Of a DNA stretch of 64,000 nt, positions 10,804 through 24,700 are shown one piece after another; position 1 is the first letter of the stretch, and every line of letters starts with the position of its first letter. Both the position numbers and the translations under genes were made by a program. The notes under the pieces were generated by a model. That model did not search any database. It was not told the DNA's origin and saw nothing but the letters and a program-made list of their open reading frames with translations. Source of the stretch: Congeria kusceri (taxonomy: Eukaryota > Mollusca > Bivalvia > Myida > Dreissenidae); NCBI GenBank assembly GCA_027627225.1, contig CM051034.1:12002761-12066760 (forward strand), read 5' to 3'.

Positions 10804-12203
10804 ACAAGAGGGCCACAAGGCCCTTGGTCGCTCCCCTGAGGGGCTAAGGAACTTAACTGTTCTCAGCATGTTTCATGTAGATTTGGTTAAAAATGTTGCC
10901 TCTAGAGATTTCACAAGCTGTTTCCAATTTGGCCTTGTGACCTAATTTTTAACCCCATGTGACCTGGTTTCGAACTTTTCCCAAATATCCTTGGGGCAAA
11001 TGTTCTAAGCAAGTTTCATGACGATTGGCCTATAAATGTGGCCGTTCGAGTGTTGACAAGCTTTTTCTTCAATTTTGCCTGGTGACTTAAGTTTTTTTTA
11101 CCCCACTTGACCTAGTTTCGAACTCATCCGAAATATCATTGACAAAAAAATGTTCTGAGCATGTTTCAAGAAGATCGAGCAAACAGTGTGACTTCTAGAG
11201 AGTTCACAAGCTTTTTCTTCAATTTGCCCTCGTGACCTAGTTTTTCACCCAACGTGACCCAGTTTTGAACTCATCCGAGATATTATTGGGCCAAATGTTC
11301 TGAGCACGCTTCATGATGATTGAGCTACATATGTGGCATTTAAAGTGTTCACAGGCTTTTTTTTTCAATTTGGCCTGGTGACCTAGTTTTTGACCCGACG
11401 TTACCTCGTCCGATTTATTATTAAAACAAATGTCCTGGGCAAGTTTCATGAAGACTGGGCAATAAATGTGACCTCTAGAGTGTTAACAAGCTTTCTAAAG
11501 TTTTGTTTATAGCCATATAAGGAAAACTACCCCGCCCCCTAGCGGCCATGTTTTCAACGGAGCGAGACCATTTTCGAACTCGGCCGAGATATCATTAAAA
11601 AAAAAAATTATGAGAAAGTTTTTCATATTGGTTGGGCAAAACATGTGACTTCTAGAGTGTTCACAAGCTTTTTTATAAAGCCATATAAGGAAAACTGCCC
11701 CGCCCCCTCGCGCCCATGTTTTTCTACGGAGCGGAACCATTTTCGAACTCGGTCGACATATCATAAGATAAAATGTTCTTATCAAGTGTTATGTTGATTA
11801 GGCAAAAACAGCGACTTCTAGTGTCCACACGCTTTTTTGTTGCCAAATAAGGAAAAGTGCCCAGCCCCCTGCCGGTCATGTTTTTCAACGGAGCGGACTG
11901 TTTTCGAACTCAGCCGAGCTATCATAAGAACTAATGTTCTGAGCAATGTTCATGTTGGTTGGGCAACAAATGTGACCTCAAGAGTGTTTACAAGCTTTTT
12001 ATTCAATTTGACCTAGTTTTTGACTCCACATGTCCCAGTTTCAAAAATGTCCGATATATCACTGGGACAAATGTTCTGAGCAAGTTTAATGAAGATTAGG
12101 TAATACATGTGGCCTCTGGAGTGTTCACAGGCAAAATATTGATGACGCACGACAGGCGATCACAAAAGCTCACCATCAGCACTTTGTGCTCAGGTGAGCT
12201 AAA
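10804..12203 (+). mobile_element. Tandem-core element with GCTC(C)CCTGAG / CTCAGGTGAGC ends
   Basis: The left end is AAACAAGAGGGCCACAAGGC followed by GCTCCCCTGAG; the right end is GTGCTCAGGTGAGCTAAAA at about 12185-12203. The interior holds two kinds of repeat unit: one with GACCTAGTTTTT..ACCC..TTTGAACT..CCGA.ATATCA and the other with GCCATATAAGGAAAACTGCCCCGCCCC. The subterminal blocks are inverted with respect to each other. No coding sequence. The mechanism of spread is unknown to me. Confidence 0.65.
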
Positions 12204-13145
12204 ATGGTCTCAAGATTCACAGGAAAAGTTTTGCTTTTATTCTTTGAAAGTTGATTGTAATATTTGATACTACTATGTATCTTGTCACGCAATCTATTAA
12301 ATTTAAATAAAATTAAATGTCAAATAGAAATATCGCGGATCAAAGTATTAACAGTGTCATTTGTTTGTGATCAAAAGCCAAAAATACGGACTGGAATACT
12401 AATCCCAGTAAGATATTACGGATAGCATAGATCTCGGTTAAAGGTATTGTGAGCACATGCATATTTAGCAGCTTTAACAATACACATGACTCGTACTACG
12501 CCTTCTTTTGTAATATCCGCGACAGCTTCATACATTGATTACACTTTGGGCCGTGGATGTTTAATTTTATGAAAACAATACAGGTTTTTGTGAATGCATT
12601 ATTAATAATAGTGCATTATGTTTAGAAAGTCACACAATTGGGGTTAACCTCCTTTAATACATGCTGACTTAACAGTTGACTTCTTGCGTGTCTGTGTTAC
12701 TCGGAAAACAGTGTAAATTATCAGATCTGTATCAGTTGATTAATTTCCGAACGTCGCAGTTTCTTCTAATCATGTAATGTAAAAGAATTAATACTATCTT
12801 CGTCAAATATTTTATTGAGACTTCAGGGATTTCGTCAAAACTGTTTTCAAAGCTAGAAACAATAACAATTACAGATATTGAATAACTTGGATAAGGGTTC
12901 TTACGTAAGTATCAGTCACGATTCACAGGTTTAATCATTTGTTTCTTTATCAAACGACAAATGGTCAAGCAAGTTTAACCACCGGGGTATTGGAAAATTA
13001 CGTCGTTTTACTTTTTTCAAGAACACGTATATTACAACATGGTCTTCGATGTAGGTCATTGATAAATAGACTGTGCCTACGAAAGGCGGTTCAATGTGGC
13101 AGCATGATCAAACATCTTAAATGCGGATATTAATTTAGGGATATA
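12204..13145. other. Non-coding stretch
   Basis: AT-rich single-copy-looking DNA. The 64-codon frame at 12939-13133 has no recognisable feature. No gene can be supported. Confidence 0.4.
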
Positions 13146-13148
13146 ATG

Positions 13149-14330
13149 AAGATAAAAACAAGAGTCACGATGGCCCAGACCGCTCGCCTGAGTACTGCCA
13201 TTGACAGCGGTCTGATTATTGCCTACAAAATGACTCACATCAGATTTCTTACCGGTTTTGAACTGGCATTTGACAGATGCAATGCAGATGCACGTCCCAC
13301 CTCTTATTCACCTTGCAATCAACAGTTGTAATACAGATGCATGTACAGTCGAATCAGTTGTTGGGACAAGGGCGAACACCACATGAATGTCAAAAGGACC
13401 CCGTCAAACCTCAAACGAGTGCCAAATTAAAATTAAAATATAGTAACAATGATAGGACAGTTTTGCAAGCAATACACGAGTCCCCTACCGATGAAAGCCC
13501 ATATCAAAAATTGTGCCAGACAGATAGTATATATGGAGTAATTTTAGAAAAAGCCACTGACCTTTGACTTCTGGCAAAAAATTAAAGGTCGTGCATAATC
13601 CGCACACTGTCGTTTATTTGTATACGAAATTTCATGAAAATATCTTCAGTTCTTTTTGAGTTATCACAGAATCCAGTTTTTGCGCACGGACGAACTTAAC
13701 GTACGGAAGGCAAACCTATAGTCCCATCCGGTGAACTACCGGGAGGTGACTAATAAACGCCCCTGTATTATAATTGCAACGCATACATCGTCAGACAATT
13801 TGACAGTTTTAAACATAATGCCGACAAGCGATCCGCGTCATTCACCATGCGCAATCATACTCAGGACACATAACATGGAGGTAAATCCAATCTCTGCAAT
13901 TACATAAGGTTCAGGCATCGAGCTCAATTCCATATACGGAGTTTTGTTCTTATTTGTACAGAAGAATAATAAAAACTGTCGACAGCGACAACTACAAACA
14001 CACCTGCCAGCGTTACGTTTATCAATTTGTCAATCAAAGACACCGTCATACTGGCAGATTTGTCTTTTATTGCATTTAAGGTCTTATAAATAATATCCAG
14101 CTTACTGGTTAAAAGCTAAGATACCAAAACGGGTTAACCGGTCACTGACGCTATTTTTTGCCATTTCAGTGAAAAATGAAGTCTCTCTTCTGCACAAGTC
14201 CTTGTTGTATTATGTTGCACAAACAAGGGGTAATAACTCTTGTATTTGTACTCTTATTCGCGAAATTCGTTGGATTATTGTGAGATATAATGGCCATACA
14301 AAAACTGTGCAAGTATGGTCAAGATAATAT
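13149..14330 (+). mobile_element. Tandem-core-family element, diverged copy
   Basis: The left end reads ACAAGAGTCACGATGGCCC followed by GCTCGCCTGAGTACTG. The body aligns by eye with 28277-28980, sharing CCTACAAAATGAC(T/C)CA, TTGTTCTTATTT..ACAGAA and the CTG(C/T)CAGC.TTA block. No CTCAGGTGAGC right end was found, so it is truncated or overrun by the next element at 14331. Confidence 0.5.
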
Positions 14331-14880
14331 AAACAAGAGGGCCCTAGAACGCTCACCTGAGACCTTGTAACCCAATTGGAATTTGCATTCCCGAGGCGTG
14401 GCTTATTTTTATCCCAGGGGCATAAGTTGAACAACCTTGAACAAACTTCTGGGCCTTGCGGTTTCAGGTAAAGATTTTAAGTCATTTAGCTATTTAAGTC
14501 TGTATTAACCATGTGACCCCCCCCCCCCCCCCCCAGGCGTGACCAGTTTTGACCCCATGGGCATACTTTGAACAATATTTGTAGAGGACCACTATACAAT
14601 GTTACATTCCAAATATGAAACCACTAGGCCTTGCGGTGACAGAGGAGAAGAATTTTAAAGTCATTTTCCATTTTAAGTCTATATTCACCATGTGATCCCT
14701 GGGGTGTGGTCTGTTTTGAGACATGGGGCATCATTTGAACAATCTTTGTAGAGGACCACTATAGGATGTTAAATACCAAATACGAAACCTCTGGGCCTTG
14801 CGGTTTCAATTGTCGACGATGTACGTCAGTCCCCCTAAACCAGTAGTTCACCGAGCACTTTCTGGTCACGTGAGCTAAAA
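14331..14880 (+). mobile_element. Tandem-core element with 165-bp core
   Basis: The left end is AAACAAGAGGGCCCTAGAACGCTCACCTGAG; the right end is GGTCACGTGAGCTAAAACC near 14880. The core is two to three units of the repeat seen at 8781-9960. A C-homopolymer of about 16 bases lies at 14519-14535. Confidence 0.7.
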
Positions 14881-15573
14881 CCAAAGTCTACTTAATACAT
14901 TGAATTACTAGTTAAACATTATTAAATATGATGGCCATGTTTATATAAACAATTGCCAAACGTAATTTAATTAAGTATTCAAACAGTGTCATCTTGAAAT
15001 TAAATTTTCATAATAAGCATATTTTGGAGACCCTTGCTTCTTCCATATCATGCAAACACATAGTCTTTAAACTTTCATGCAGACATGGTATTTGTCTGAT
15101 AACATGCGCCACTTCAATGGTATTCCCAGCTGTTACCGTGTCAATAAGAATCTACAAAGAAATAAGGAAATACAAAGCATATAGCAAATATTTTAACACC
15201 AACAACTTTTTATGCAATGTTTCAAGTGGCTTGATTTTATATTAGGCAGGAAGGCACAATTTCATTATTTTTATAATCTGCCCCTGTTGAATTAAAAAGT
15301 TTACCAATACATTAATAACGATAATTATCATGAATAGCCTATCCAATATTCATCTTTTCATTGATTATTAAATGCCAGGCGATTAGAGTATATACTTATA
15401 TAACGTAAGTATAGCACGAATTTCTTGTGACTTATTTCAAATATTCGTGGGCTAAAAACAATTAATCGGACCGGGCAACATAGTCGGAAATGTTTCATAC
15501 CTCGACTAATACATATAAATAAATAATAAATGAAAAACAGCCGAAAATGTATGTGAATCTTTTGAAAACAGAT
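14881..15573. other. 3' flank of the Myb/SANT-like gene
   Basis: No gene was seen. It presumably contains the 3' UTR of the minus-strand gene ending at 15574. No canonical AATAAA on the minus strand was found close to the stop, so the polyadenylation site is not located. Confidence 0.35.
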
Positions 15574-15745
15574 TTAAGTAACAATACGTTGTAACCAAAC
15601 CTGTTTGTCGTGCAATGTTAAGCTGCTATGTTTACACAACTCGAAGGAAGCTATTTTGTAACTCTGCTTTGCACCCTCACTAATGTTTTCAATGCCACTG
15701 TTTTCATTGTTTTTTAGTTCCCACACATCAGCGCTTTTAGAACGC
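15574..15745 (-). CDS. Myb/SANT-like gene, terminal exon 8
   Basis: Acceptor TACATTTGCAG, phase 2, 56 full codons and a TAA stop at 15576-15574. The tail reads R-S-K-S-A-D-V-W-E-L-K and ends W-L-Q-R-I-V-T. No domain was recognised. The alternative acceptor upstream (TTATTAG) would give an early stop in the required phase, which supports the chosen one. Confidence 0.6.
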
Positions 15746-18700
15746 CTGCAAATGTAATGAAATACATTTGGAAGATAATCCAACATCCAATTCACTAATA
15801 AGAAAACGACAAATACAAAAAAAATTCACTGTTAGAACGCATGCGACAAATCGATGACATAATTTGTTCTTGGTTTGGTCACAAAACCGACATTTTGTTT
15901 TGTTATCACAATTCATCGATGGCGTACCATTGATGATTAATTTGTTCTAGAAATTGTCACAAACAAAAATCTACGTTATGTTATCATGACCATCAATGGC
16001 GTATCATTGATGAGGTAATTTGTTCCCGACAAGGTCACAAAACAAAAATCTATACTCATACCTGAATAAGTTCACAGGTACTGGAGGATCGGTCTGTGTG
16101 CCTACTGACTGGTAAATACTGAATTCCAAATTGTTCGCTGACGCGTTATCATTTTCACTGATACTCTCATCAGATGAATCCGTATTTACCGAAATTCTTT
16201 TTAATGCGAGTCTGCATTTCTGTGACTTATTATTGCTGTATTCCATGTCTGTTGATGTGTTCTCATTGTCATCGATACTGTCATGAGATGAATCAGTAGG
16301 TACCGATATTCTCCTAAATGCCATTCTGCAATTCGGTGACTTGTTATTGCTGTGTTCCATGTCTGTTGACGTGTTATCATTTTCATTGATACTCTCATCA
16401 GATGAATCAGTATGTCCCAATAATCTTCTAAATATCATTTTGCATGTCTGACCTTCAAATTAATATTTGTAATTTGACTTGCTGAATACAATTAAAATGT
16501 GATTTGTTATCAAAGCCTTTTATCCAGGCTTGTTTAACTCTGAATTCGTTTTATTGCTGTCCTGACATTTCAATACCGCAGGAATGAGATTTAACTACAG
16601 TAAAAACTATGCCTGTTTTGTTTTTAAGTACTTTGTTCGATATTTATCTAATAGGAGTTTGAAATGAGTATAACATTAGACATTAATTTCTAAAAATAGT
16701 TTCAATAAACAAGAAGGCCAAGATGGCCCTATGTCGCTCACCTGAGTGTAAAGTATCATAATGGCTTTTCAGAAGAATATTGTTTAAGTTTTCAATATAG
16801 CCATATAAGGAAAACTGTCCCGCCGAATGGTGGCCATGACTTTTAACGAATCATAATGATATCCAGGCATTTGGTAGAGTGTCACCAAAACATTTATGTG
16901 AAATAATTTTGAAATCCAGCCAGTGGTTTCAGACAAGATGACTTTTAAAGTTTTCAATATAGCCATATAAGGAAAAATGCCCCACCCCCTGGTGGCCATG
17001 TTTTTTTTACAAATCAAAATGATTTTAATGAATTCGGTAGAGCGTCACCCAATAAACATTTATGTGAAATTATTTTGAAATCCAGCCAGTGGTTTCAGAC
17101 TAGGAGATTTTTAAAGTTTTCAATATAGCCATATAAGGAAAAACTGCCCCGCACCCTGGGGTGGCCATGTTTTTCACGAATCAAAATGATTTTAAGGAAT
17201 TTCGTAGAGGTTCACCCAAGGAACATTTCTGTGAAATTATTTTGAAATCCTGCCTGTGGTTTCAGACAAGAAGATTTTTTAATTTTTCAGTAAAGCCATA
17301 AAAGTAAAACTAAACCCGCCCCCTGGAGGCCATGTTTTTTAACAAATTAAAATGATTTAAACGAATTAAGTAGAGGGTCACTCAATGAACATTTCTGTGA
17401 AACTATTTTTGAAATCCAGCCAGTGGTTTCAGACTTAAAGATTTTTAAAGTTTCAATATAGCCGTTAAGGAAAACTGCGCCGCCCATGGCGGCCATGTTT
17501 TTTAACGAATCAAAATGATTTCAAAGAATTTGGTAGAGGGTCACACAAGGAACATTTCTGTGAAATTATTATGAAATCCAGCCAGTGGTTTCAGACAAGA
17601 AGATTTTTGAAGTTTTGAACAAAGCCATGCAAGAAAAACTGCCCCGCCCCCTGGCTGCCATGTTTTTTAACAAATCAACATGATTTGAAGGAATTTGGTA
17701 GAGGGTCACCCAATGAGCATTTCTGTGAAAACTATTTTCAAATCCAGCCAACCGTTTCTGACAAGAAGAATTTTGAAGTTTTCCAGTTTTTAAGCTTTTG
17801 GTTGCCATGGCAACCAGAGTTTTCAATATATTTTAATAAATTGAAGGAATTTGGTACAGGGACATCCCAGAAACATTCCTGCCAAGCTTGGTTAAAATCC
17901 GCTCAGTGGTTTCTGAGAAGAAGTTGTTTGAAGTAAAATGTTGACGACGGACGACGGACACAGACTGACCAAAAACAAGAAAGCCCTCATAGAGGACATA
18001 TCAGCCAAATTAAAGGTTACCTCCCTCCCAATAATAAAGAATCCTTTAGAAGATTTCAGGATTCAGACTGTGATCTGAATTACCGCCAAAATATAGTTTT
18101 TCAATGGCCCATTTCTAACCTTCCCATGCAATTCCGTTTTGGGCGCAAAGTACTATCATAAAAGGGCTCACCTAAGTACTGGCAAAGATGAACACATTTT
18201 GGTTGTGAAATGATTGAAGAAATGTTTGCCATAATCGTCCTTACATCATTTGTCTTACGGATTAACTGCTTAGTCTCCATTGCTTGCTCGTGCTTATCAA
18301 ACAAGACACTGTGTTGGGGCTGGTCCTGCTGGACAGCCCATTTGAATTATTTTAAGTTCCAATTAGGTCAAGGTCAACGTGAGGTATGGTGTAGATTAGG
18401 AATGGTCATAACCAACAACATGTAACTATGCATGTGTTGTAGTAAGCGGTGGTGGTGCTAGACAAAACGGTAAAATCTACTTAACCAAGAAATAGCCCAT
18501 TTGAATTATTCCAAAGTCCAAATTAGGTCAAGGTTAAAGTGATGTTGGGTGATATGGGTAGATTAGGAATGGTCATAAGCAACAACTGTGTAAGTATCCA
18601 AGTGTTGTATTCAGCGGTGTTGGTACTAGTCGTTACCTAGGAAATAGAAAAGTTTTTTTTTTACAAATGCAAGGAGCCATAACTCATGTGCCTGAGGACT

Positions 18701-21700
18701 AATCTGGCCCATTTTAAACATCTGCATAGAGCTTATAGTCACAAACAAATTGTGGAAATTTGGTCAAGATTTGGGGAAAGGAAGTTTCTATTTAGGATAA
18801 AAGGTTCACAAAAGGGCCCTAACTCCGGTATTTTTGCCCAACCAGTATAATATTTGGCTTCTACTGAGATCTTATAGTCATACACAATATGTGGAAGTTT
18901 GGTCATGATTGGATAAAAAAAAAATGAGGTATCTATGTTGGAAAGAGCTATTTTTGCATTTTTCTTAAAAGAAGGAAAAAAATAACTCTAAGGTGCCTTG
19001 TTCGATTTGGCCCATTATCGATACCGGCCGATATTGTATGGTCATACATAAACTGTGCAAGTTATGGCAAGGTTTAATAACAAGAGCTGTCGGAGGACAG
19101 CGCGCTCGACTTTTCTTGTGCTTGTCAGAGTTACTGGCTTTTTTTTTCTAAAACAAGAAATATGCAAATTCCACGAAAACCACATTTTTCCAACAAAATG
19201 CATAAAAGTCAGCACATTAATAAATTTTTTAGTAAAAGTGACCTTGACCCCACCCACCCCATATGCAATCCCAAGTGAGGTCTTGATATAAGGTATCTAT
19301 GTATTAAGTTTCATTAAAATATCTCAATGCATTCTCAAGTTATTTATCGGAAACCGTTTTTCTATTTTAAGTAACAGTGACCTTGACCTTGACCCCACCC
19401 GCTTCATTCGCAATTCCAAGTGAGGTCTTGATATAAGGTATCCATGTATAATGTTTCATTAAAATATCTCAATGCATTCTCAAGTTATTGAGCAGACACC
19501 GTTTTTCTATTTTAGTAACAGTGACCTTGTCCTTGACCCTATATGCAATCCCAAGAGAGGTCTTGATATAAGGTATGCATTAAGTTTCATTAAAATATCT
19601 CAATGCGTTCTCAACTTACAGAGCGTAAACTGTTTTTCTATTTTTAGTAACAGTGACCTTGACCCCATCCACCCCATATGCGAACTCGATGCGAGGTCTC
19701 AATATAATGTATGTATGAACATAGTTTCATTAAAATATCTCAATGCGTTTTAAAGTTATTAAGCGGCAACCGTTGTTCTATTTGTAGTTACAGTGACATT
19801 GACCCCACCTACGCCATATGCAATTCCAAGCGAGGTCTCGATATAAGGTATCTATGTATTAAGTTTCATTAAAATATCTCAATGCGTTCTCAAGTTATTG
19901 AGCGGAAACCGTTTTTTCTATTTATAGTAACAGTGACCTTGACCCCACCCACCCCATATGCAATCCCATGTGAGGTCTTGATATAAGGTATCTATGCGTT
20001 AAGTTTTATTAAAATATCTCAATTTTTTCTCAAGTTGTTGAGCGGAAACCGTTTGTCTATTTTTAGTAACAGTGACCTTGACCCCACCCACCCCATATGC
20101 AATCCCTAATGAGGTCTCGCTATAAGGTATCTATGTTTGCAGTTTCATTAAAATAGCTTAATCCGTTCTCGAGTTAAAGAGTGGAAACGAAAAGTTGAAA
20201 AACTAGCTTACCGAAAAACTTGAACCTGTCCATATAGCTTATATGAAAAAGTGTAAAAGGCCCAATCTTGACACATTTTAAACTAGAGTTATCAAAATTG
20301 GCCCATGAGTTCATTTTAATATAAGGAATAAGTGTTCTAAGTTTGAATGCCTAAAGCTATTCCTGAGAAACCAGCTTACCGCAAACTTTAACATGTCCAT
20401 ATAGCTTATGTAAAATTTATAAGTGTAAAAAGGCCCATAATTTTGACAAATTTCAAACTAGAGTTAACAAACTTGACCTAAAGGTTCAATTTAATGTGGG
20501 GAATAAATTTTTTAAGTTTGAATGAAATCCCTCCAGCCATTCCTGAGAAACTAGCTTACCGAAAAACTTTAACCTAGCTTGGACGCCAACGCCGGGGCGA
20601 GTAGAATAGCTTGCCTTTTCTTCGAAAAATCGAGCTAAAAAATGAAATCTTTATCGCGATAAACGGGGACATTGCTGACGGCATACAGACGACAGGCAGT
20701 CCCTAAACAAATAGCTCACTTCGTGCTGACGTGAGCTATAAACGGACAAACAAACCAACGAAGGTAACTAGAACTTTGTCACAAGAGTGACAACGGACCC
20801 CGAATGATAGCTTGGTTGAAGGTGGTGGCCAGCCAGTTTTTTTTAATATGTGATAGGAAATGAAAATATATGTATTATTTACAAAAATATAAATCCCCAT
20901 CTAAACACAACTACACGTTACGTTCAACATTGAAGACAAGTTTCAAGAAAATCTGTTGGAAACTGTAGGAGGAGTTGCGTTCACAAGGATTTTTTGCTAT
21001 ATATTTGATTCCAAAAATTAAGTACGAAAATAAACACAGGGCAATTACTCCTGAAGTATGAATTGCAGAGTAACGGTTCTTGAGCACTGCACTTCTCCTC
21101 AATGAGATCTATCCATGTATGAAGTTTCAATAGCTTAGTTATGAAAAACCTGAAAAATGTGGGCGGAAGGACGGACAGAAAGACAAACGACAGACAGACA
21201 GGGTGATTACTTTAGGGCACGGCAACAATTTGCGGGGCCCTAATTCAAACATAACCAGTTGGCGTAGGTAAATTTAAATTATACCTGATTGTTTTTTGCT
21301 TGGAAATATTGTGTTTAGGTGATTAGCACACACCTTCCAAAAGTCGGTACTGTGGAAGCCACTGCTCGAGTGGTTGCACACATATTCTTTTAACACCCTC
21401 TTTTCCGCATTGGACCAGATCTGGTTAGTCATTTGCTGTAAAAATGATAGAACAGTTTAAGTTTGTTCATCAATTGTTTTAACAGTTTTGGGAATGGGTT
21501 TGGTACCCATCAGATTAGGTTCGTGTATTAAAATTTAAAATCTTGATTAGTGGGAATTTGGGAACTTGTTATTACCAAATTGGAACTTTTTGCAACCCGA
21601 TTGTGGAATATACCGATTTTTATTACAGGAAATGTAGGACACTGACAAAGATGGGAAAATCACATGCACAAACTGAATTATTATTATTATTTAATAATGA

Positions 21701-24700
21701 CATGATGTACATGTATACAGTATTTTTATAATAATCAAGCCAGCAATGTTGTTTTTTTCTTATGAAAAGTATGCATTTTTCGGATGCACATGAATGTATA
21801 TCAAATCTATTGTTATAGGCATGTTAAAGGGTGTTCATACTGAGTAACATACTGGCCTATCACTTGTCTAAAACTGCATAATAACATTATCATCAACAAT
21901 TCAAACGATCTTATTGTGGCAAAGTAGATTCCACGGTTTATGATTTAAACTTTGTAACATAACAGCCACAATAATTATCACATATGCTGACATTATGGTA
22001 TGAGAAGGAATGAGTCCTGTGGGTGTGCATAAATACAACCTATGGGATTTTGACACATTTATGCATGAACAAGCAGGATGCACATGAAAAGGTATCACTG
22101 CGAGTGTATGCATTTAACTTAATTACATTGCAACACTCATAAAAAGCCTTTTCATTAATAAGCAAAATACAATTATTTCTTCACAATGAGTTTATCAGAT
22201 TTGGTAGTTATAACTTCGTAATTTAACAAAATGTTCACATTTTATATTACAAAAAATACATATCATTGAGAGTAAATAGTACCAACATGAGAAAATGTGC
22301 GCACCAATGCGGTAGACGTAGCTGTTATTAATTGTATTATACCGACTATTATAACAGACTACAAACAGAACAGCAACATCACTAAATTCCATTCTGGAAA
22401 CTTGATTTACATTACACTTAAAGATTGTGCTTATTTCCAACACATTGATTTCATTGATTGAATGCTTCTATTTTTAGCAGGGTGCTATAAAAGTGAAAAA
22501 AAAAAACTCTCTGACATAACTTTTAGTCTACAGGCAAAATAAACATGGTGGTCACTTTAGGTATAATGTTTAATATTACCTTCGCTTTTTGCATATTTCC
22601 ATTCGTTCCATTCACATCCATCATGACAGCTGACGCTGTTCTTCTAAATGCCATTCTGCATGTCAGACCTTTAAATTAATAAGTGTTATATGACTTGTTG
22701 AATACAATTAAAATGTCAGTTGTACTGAACGCCTTTTATCAACACTTGTTTAACTAGGTATTCATTTAAATCACTGTCCTGACATTTTAATATCACAGGA
22801 ATGTGATTTCACTGCTATGTCTGTTTTGTTTCTAAGGACTTTTGTAGATATTTATCTTATAAGAATTTAAAATGAGTATAACATTAGTATTTTTTTCTTA
22901 AACATTATTTTCAATAATAAACTACAGTGCATTCGAAGAGCGTATATCTGCCAAGTAACAGGTTACCTCCCTTCAACTAGATCTATCTCCCTATATTAAA
23001 GAAGTCTTTTACAAGACTCTGGATTCAGATCGTGGTCCGGATTACAATTTACAACTAAAATGTAGTGTTTCAATGATCCATTTCTAACATTCCCAGAAAA
23101 ATTCATACAATCCCTTTTCGCGCAAAAGTGCTTACAGAACAAAAACAAAAACAGACCAAAAATATAACCAGTTGACGTAGTTAAACATAAATTATACCTG
23201 ATCGTTTTTTGCTTGGAAATTTTTTTTTTAGGTGGTTAGCACACTGCTTCCAAAACTCGGCACTGTGAGAGTCACTGCTCACGTGGCTGGACACATATTC
23301 TTTTAACACCTTCTTTTCCGATTCGGACCAGAACTGGTGTGTCATTCGCTGCAATCATGATATAACTCTACAGTTTAAGTTTTCTCAGTTTTGGGAATGG
23401 GTCATGTACACGTCATATTGGGAATTTCACAGTCAAGAAATTTTTATTGATGTGACTTTTCAAGAAGTGAAATTATATACAAATGTACTAACATCCTGTC
23501 AGTCACGTGTTATTTATTTTATGATACAGAACAAACTAAAACCAATCAAAGATCTGTGAATAAACATGTATAAGTAGATCATTGAAACAACACCGTAACA
23601 TCCAAAACTTCAATTCTGGAAACTTAATTTACATTACACTTATGAGTTTTTTCTAACTCCTAATAGCACCATGATGATACTATTAATAGGAACAACGTTT
23701 CTATTTTTAGCAGGGTGTTTGTATGTGGAAAAATAGTATCACAAAACATTTAGTCCATGGGCAAACAAAACCATAGTGCATGGTCAATTTAGGTATATTG
23801 ATGTGTAATTTTACATGATCTATTATTAATAAAACATTTACGATTGGTAGATGAATCGTTTTCTGCGCCATTGACCAAGTAGACTGTATTATTTACCTTT
23901 TTATTTACCTTTCTATAAATAGATTAAGGTGTGCCTTTCTTTTGTGCAAGTGCATTGTGGGATATTCCACAGAGAAAACAGCCGAAATAAACCTCAATGA
24001 AAAATCACTGGAGGTCCATAACATTTTCACTTTCAGACTTGCAACAACATAGTTCAATATCATCTGGATCATAAAAGAGTGATATACTTGTTTATATGGG
24101 CCACAAAATATTACCACGGTCAATAATGACCTTTTGGTCCAAATCATAGCATATTTCACGGCCAATAAGTAATTAATTGTATAATATTACCTCGAGTTCG
24201 GGCATATTTCCATTCGTTCCATTCACACCAACCATGGCAGTTGACGAATTAAATATCGGTATCTTGTTTTTAGCATACGTATGCATATCATTCACATCAA
24301 TCACTTGCTGATAGGCAATCTCCGTGGCCGTGGATATCGGTAACCCATATGAATGATCAGTTGATGATGTCTGTGCAAATTTTAAGCAATACTGGAAAAT
24401 GCTTAATGTCAACATTTGCGTCACAAACAAATTTATTTAAAACAAGCGAAAAGAGGCGAAACATTAAATTCTGTAAGTAAGTTGTAAATATATAGCTGTA
24501 GCTTCAAAAACAGAAAATAAGGTAATTTAAGGTAATCAATTGCAAGTTAAATCTGTTAAATGCAAAACTAAGGTAGTGGTATAAATTTTACTGTATTTAT
24601 TACGTACAAAACATCTTAGACATAATGGCATTGGAATTGTTTAAATAAAAAAACTTAACACATCAGATTTATGGTTCTTGTACATTGCACTTCCTCCAAA

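Noticed and set aside
23905..24165. 86-codon minus-strand frame
   Set aside because: Falls in the intron between exons 3 and 4 of the Myb-like gene; no domain.
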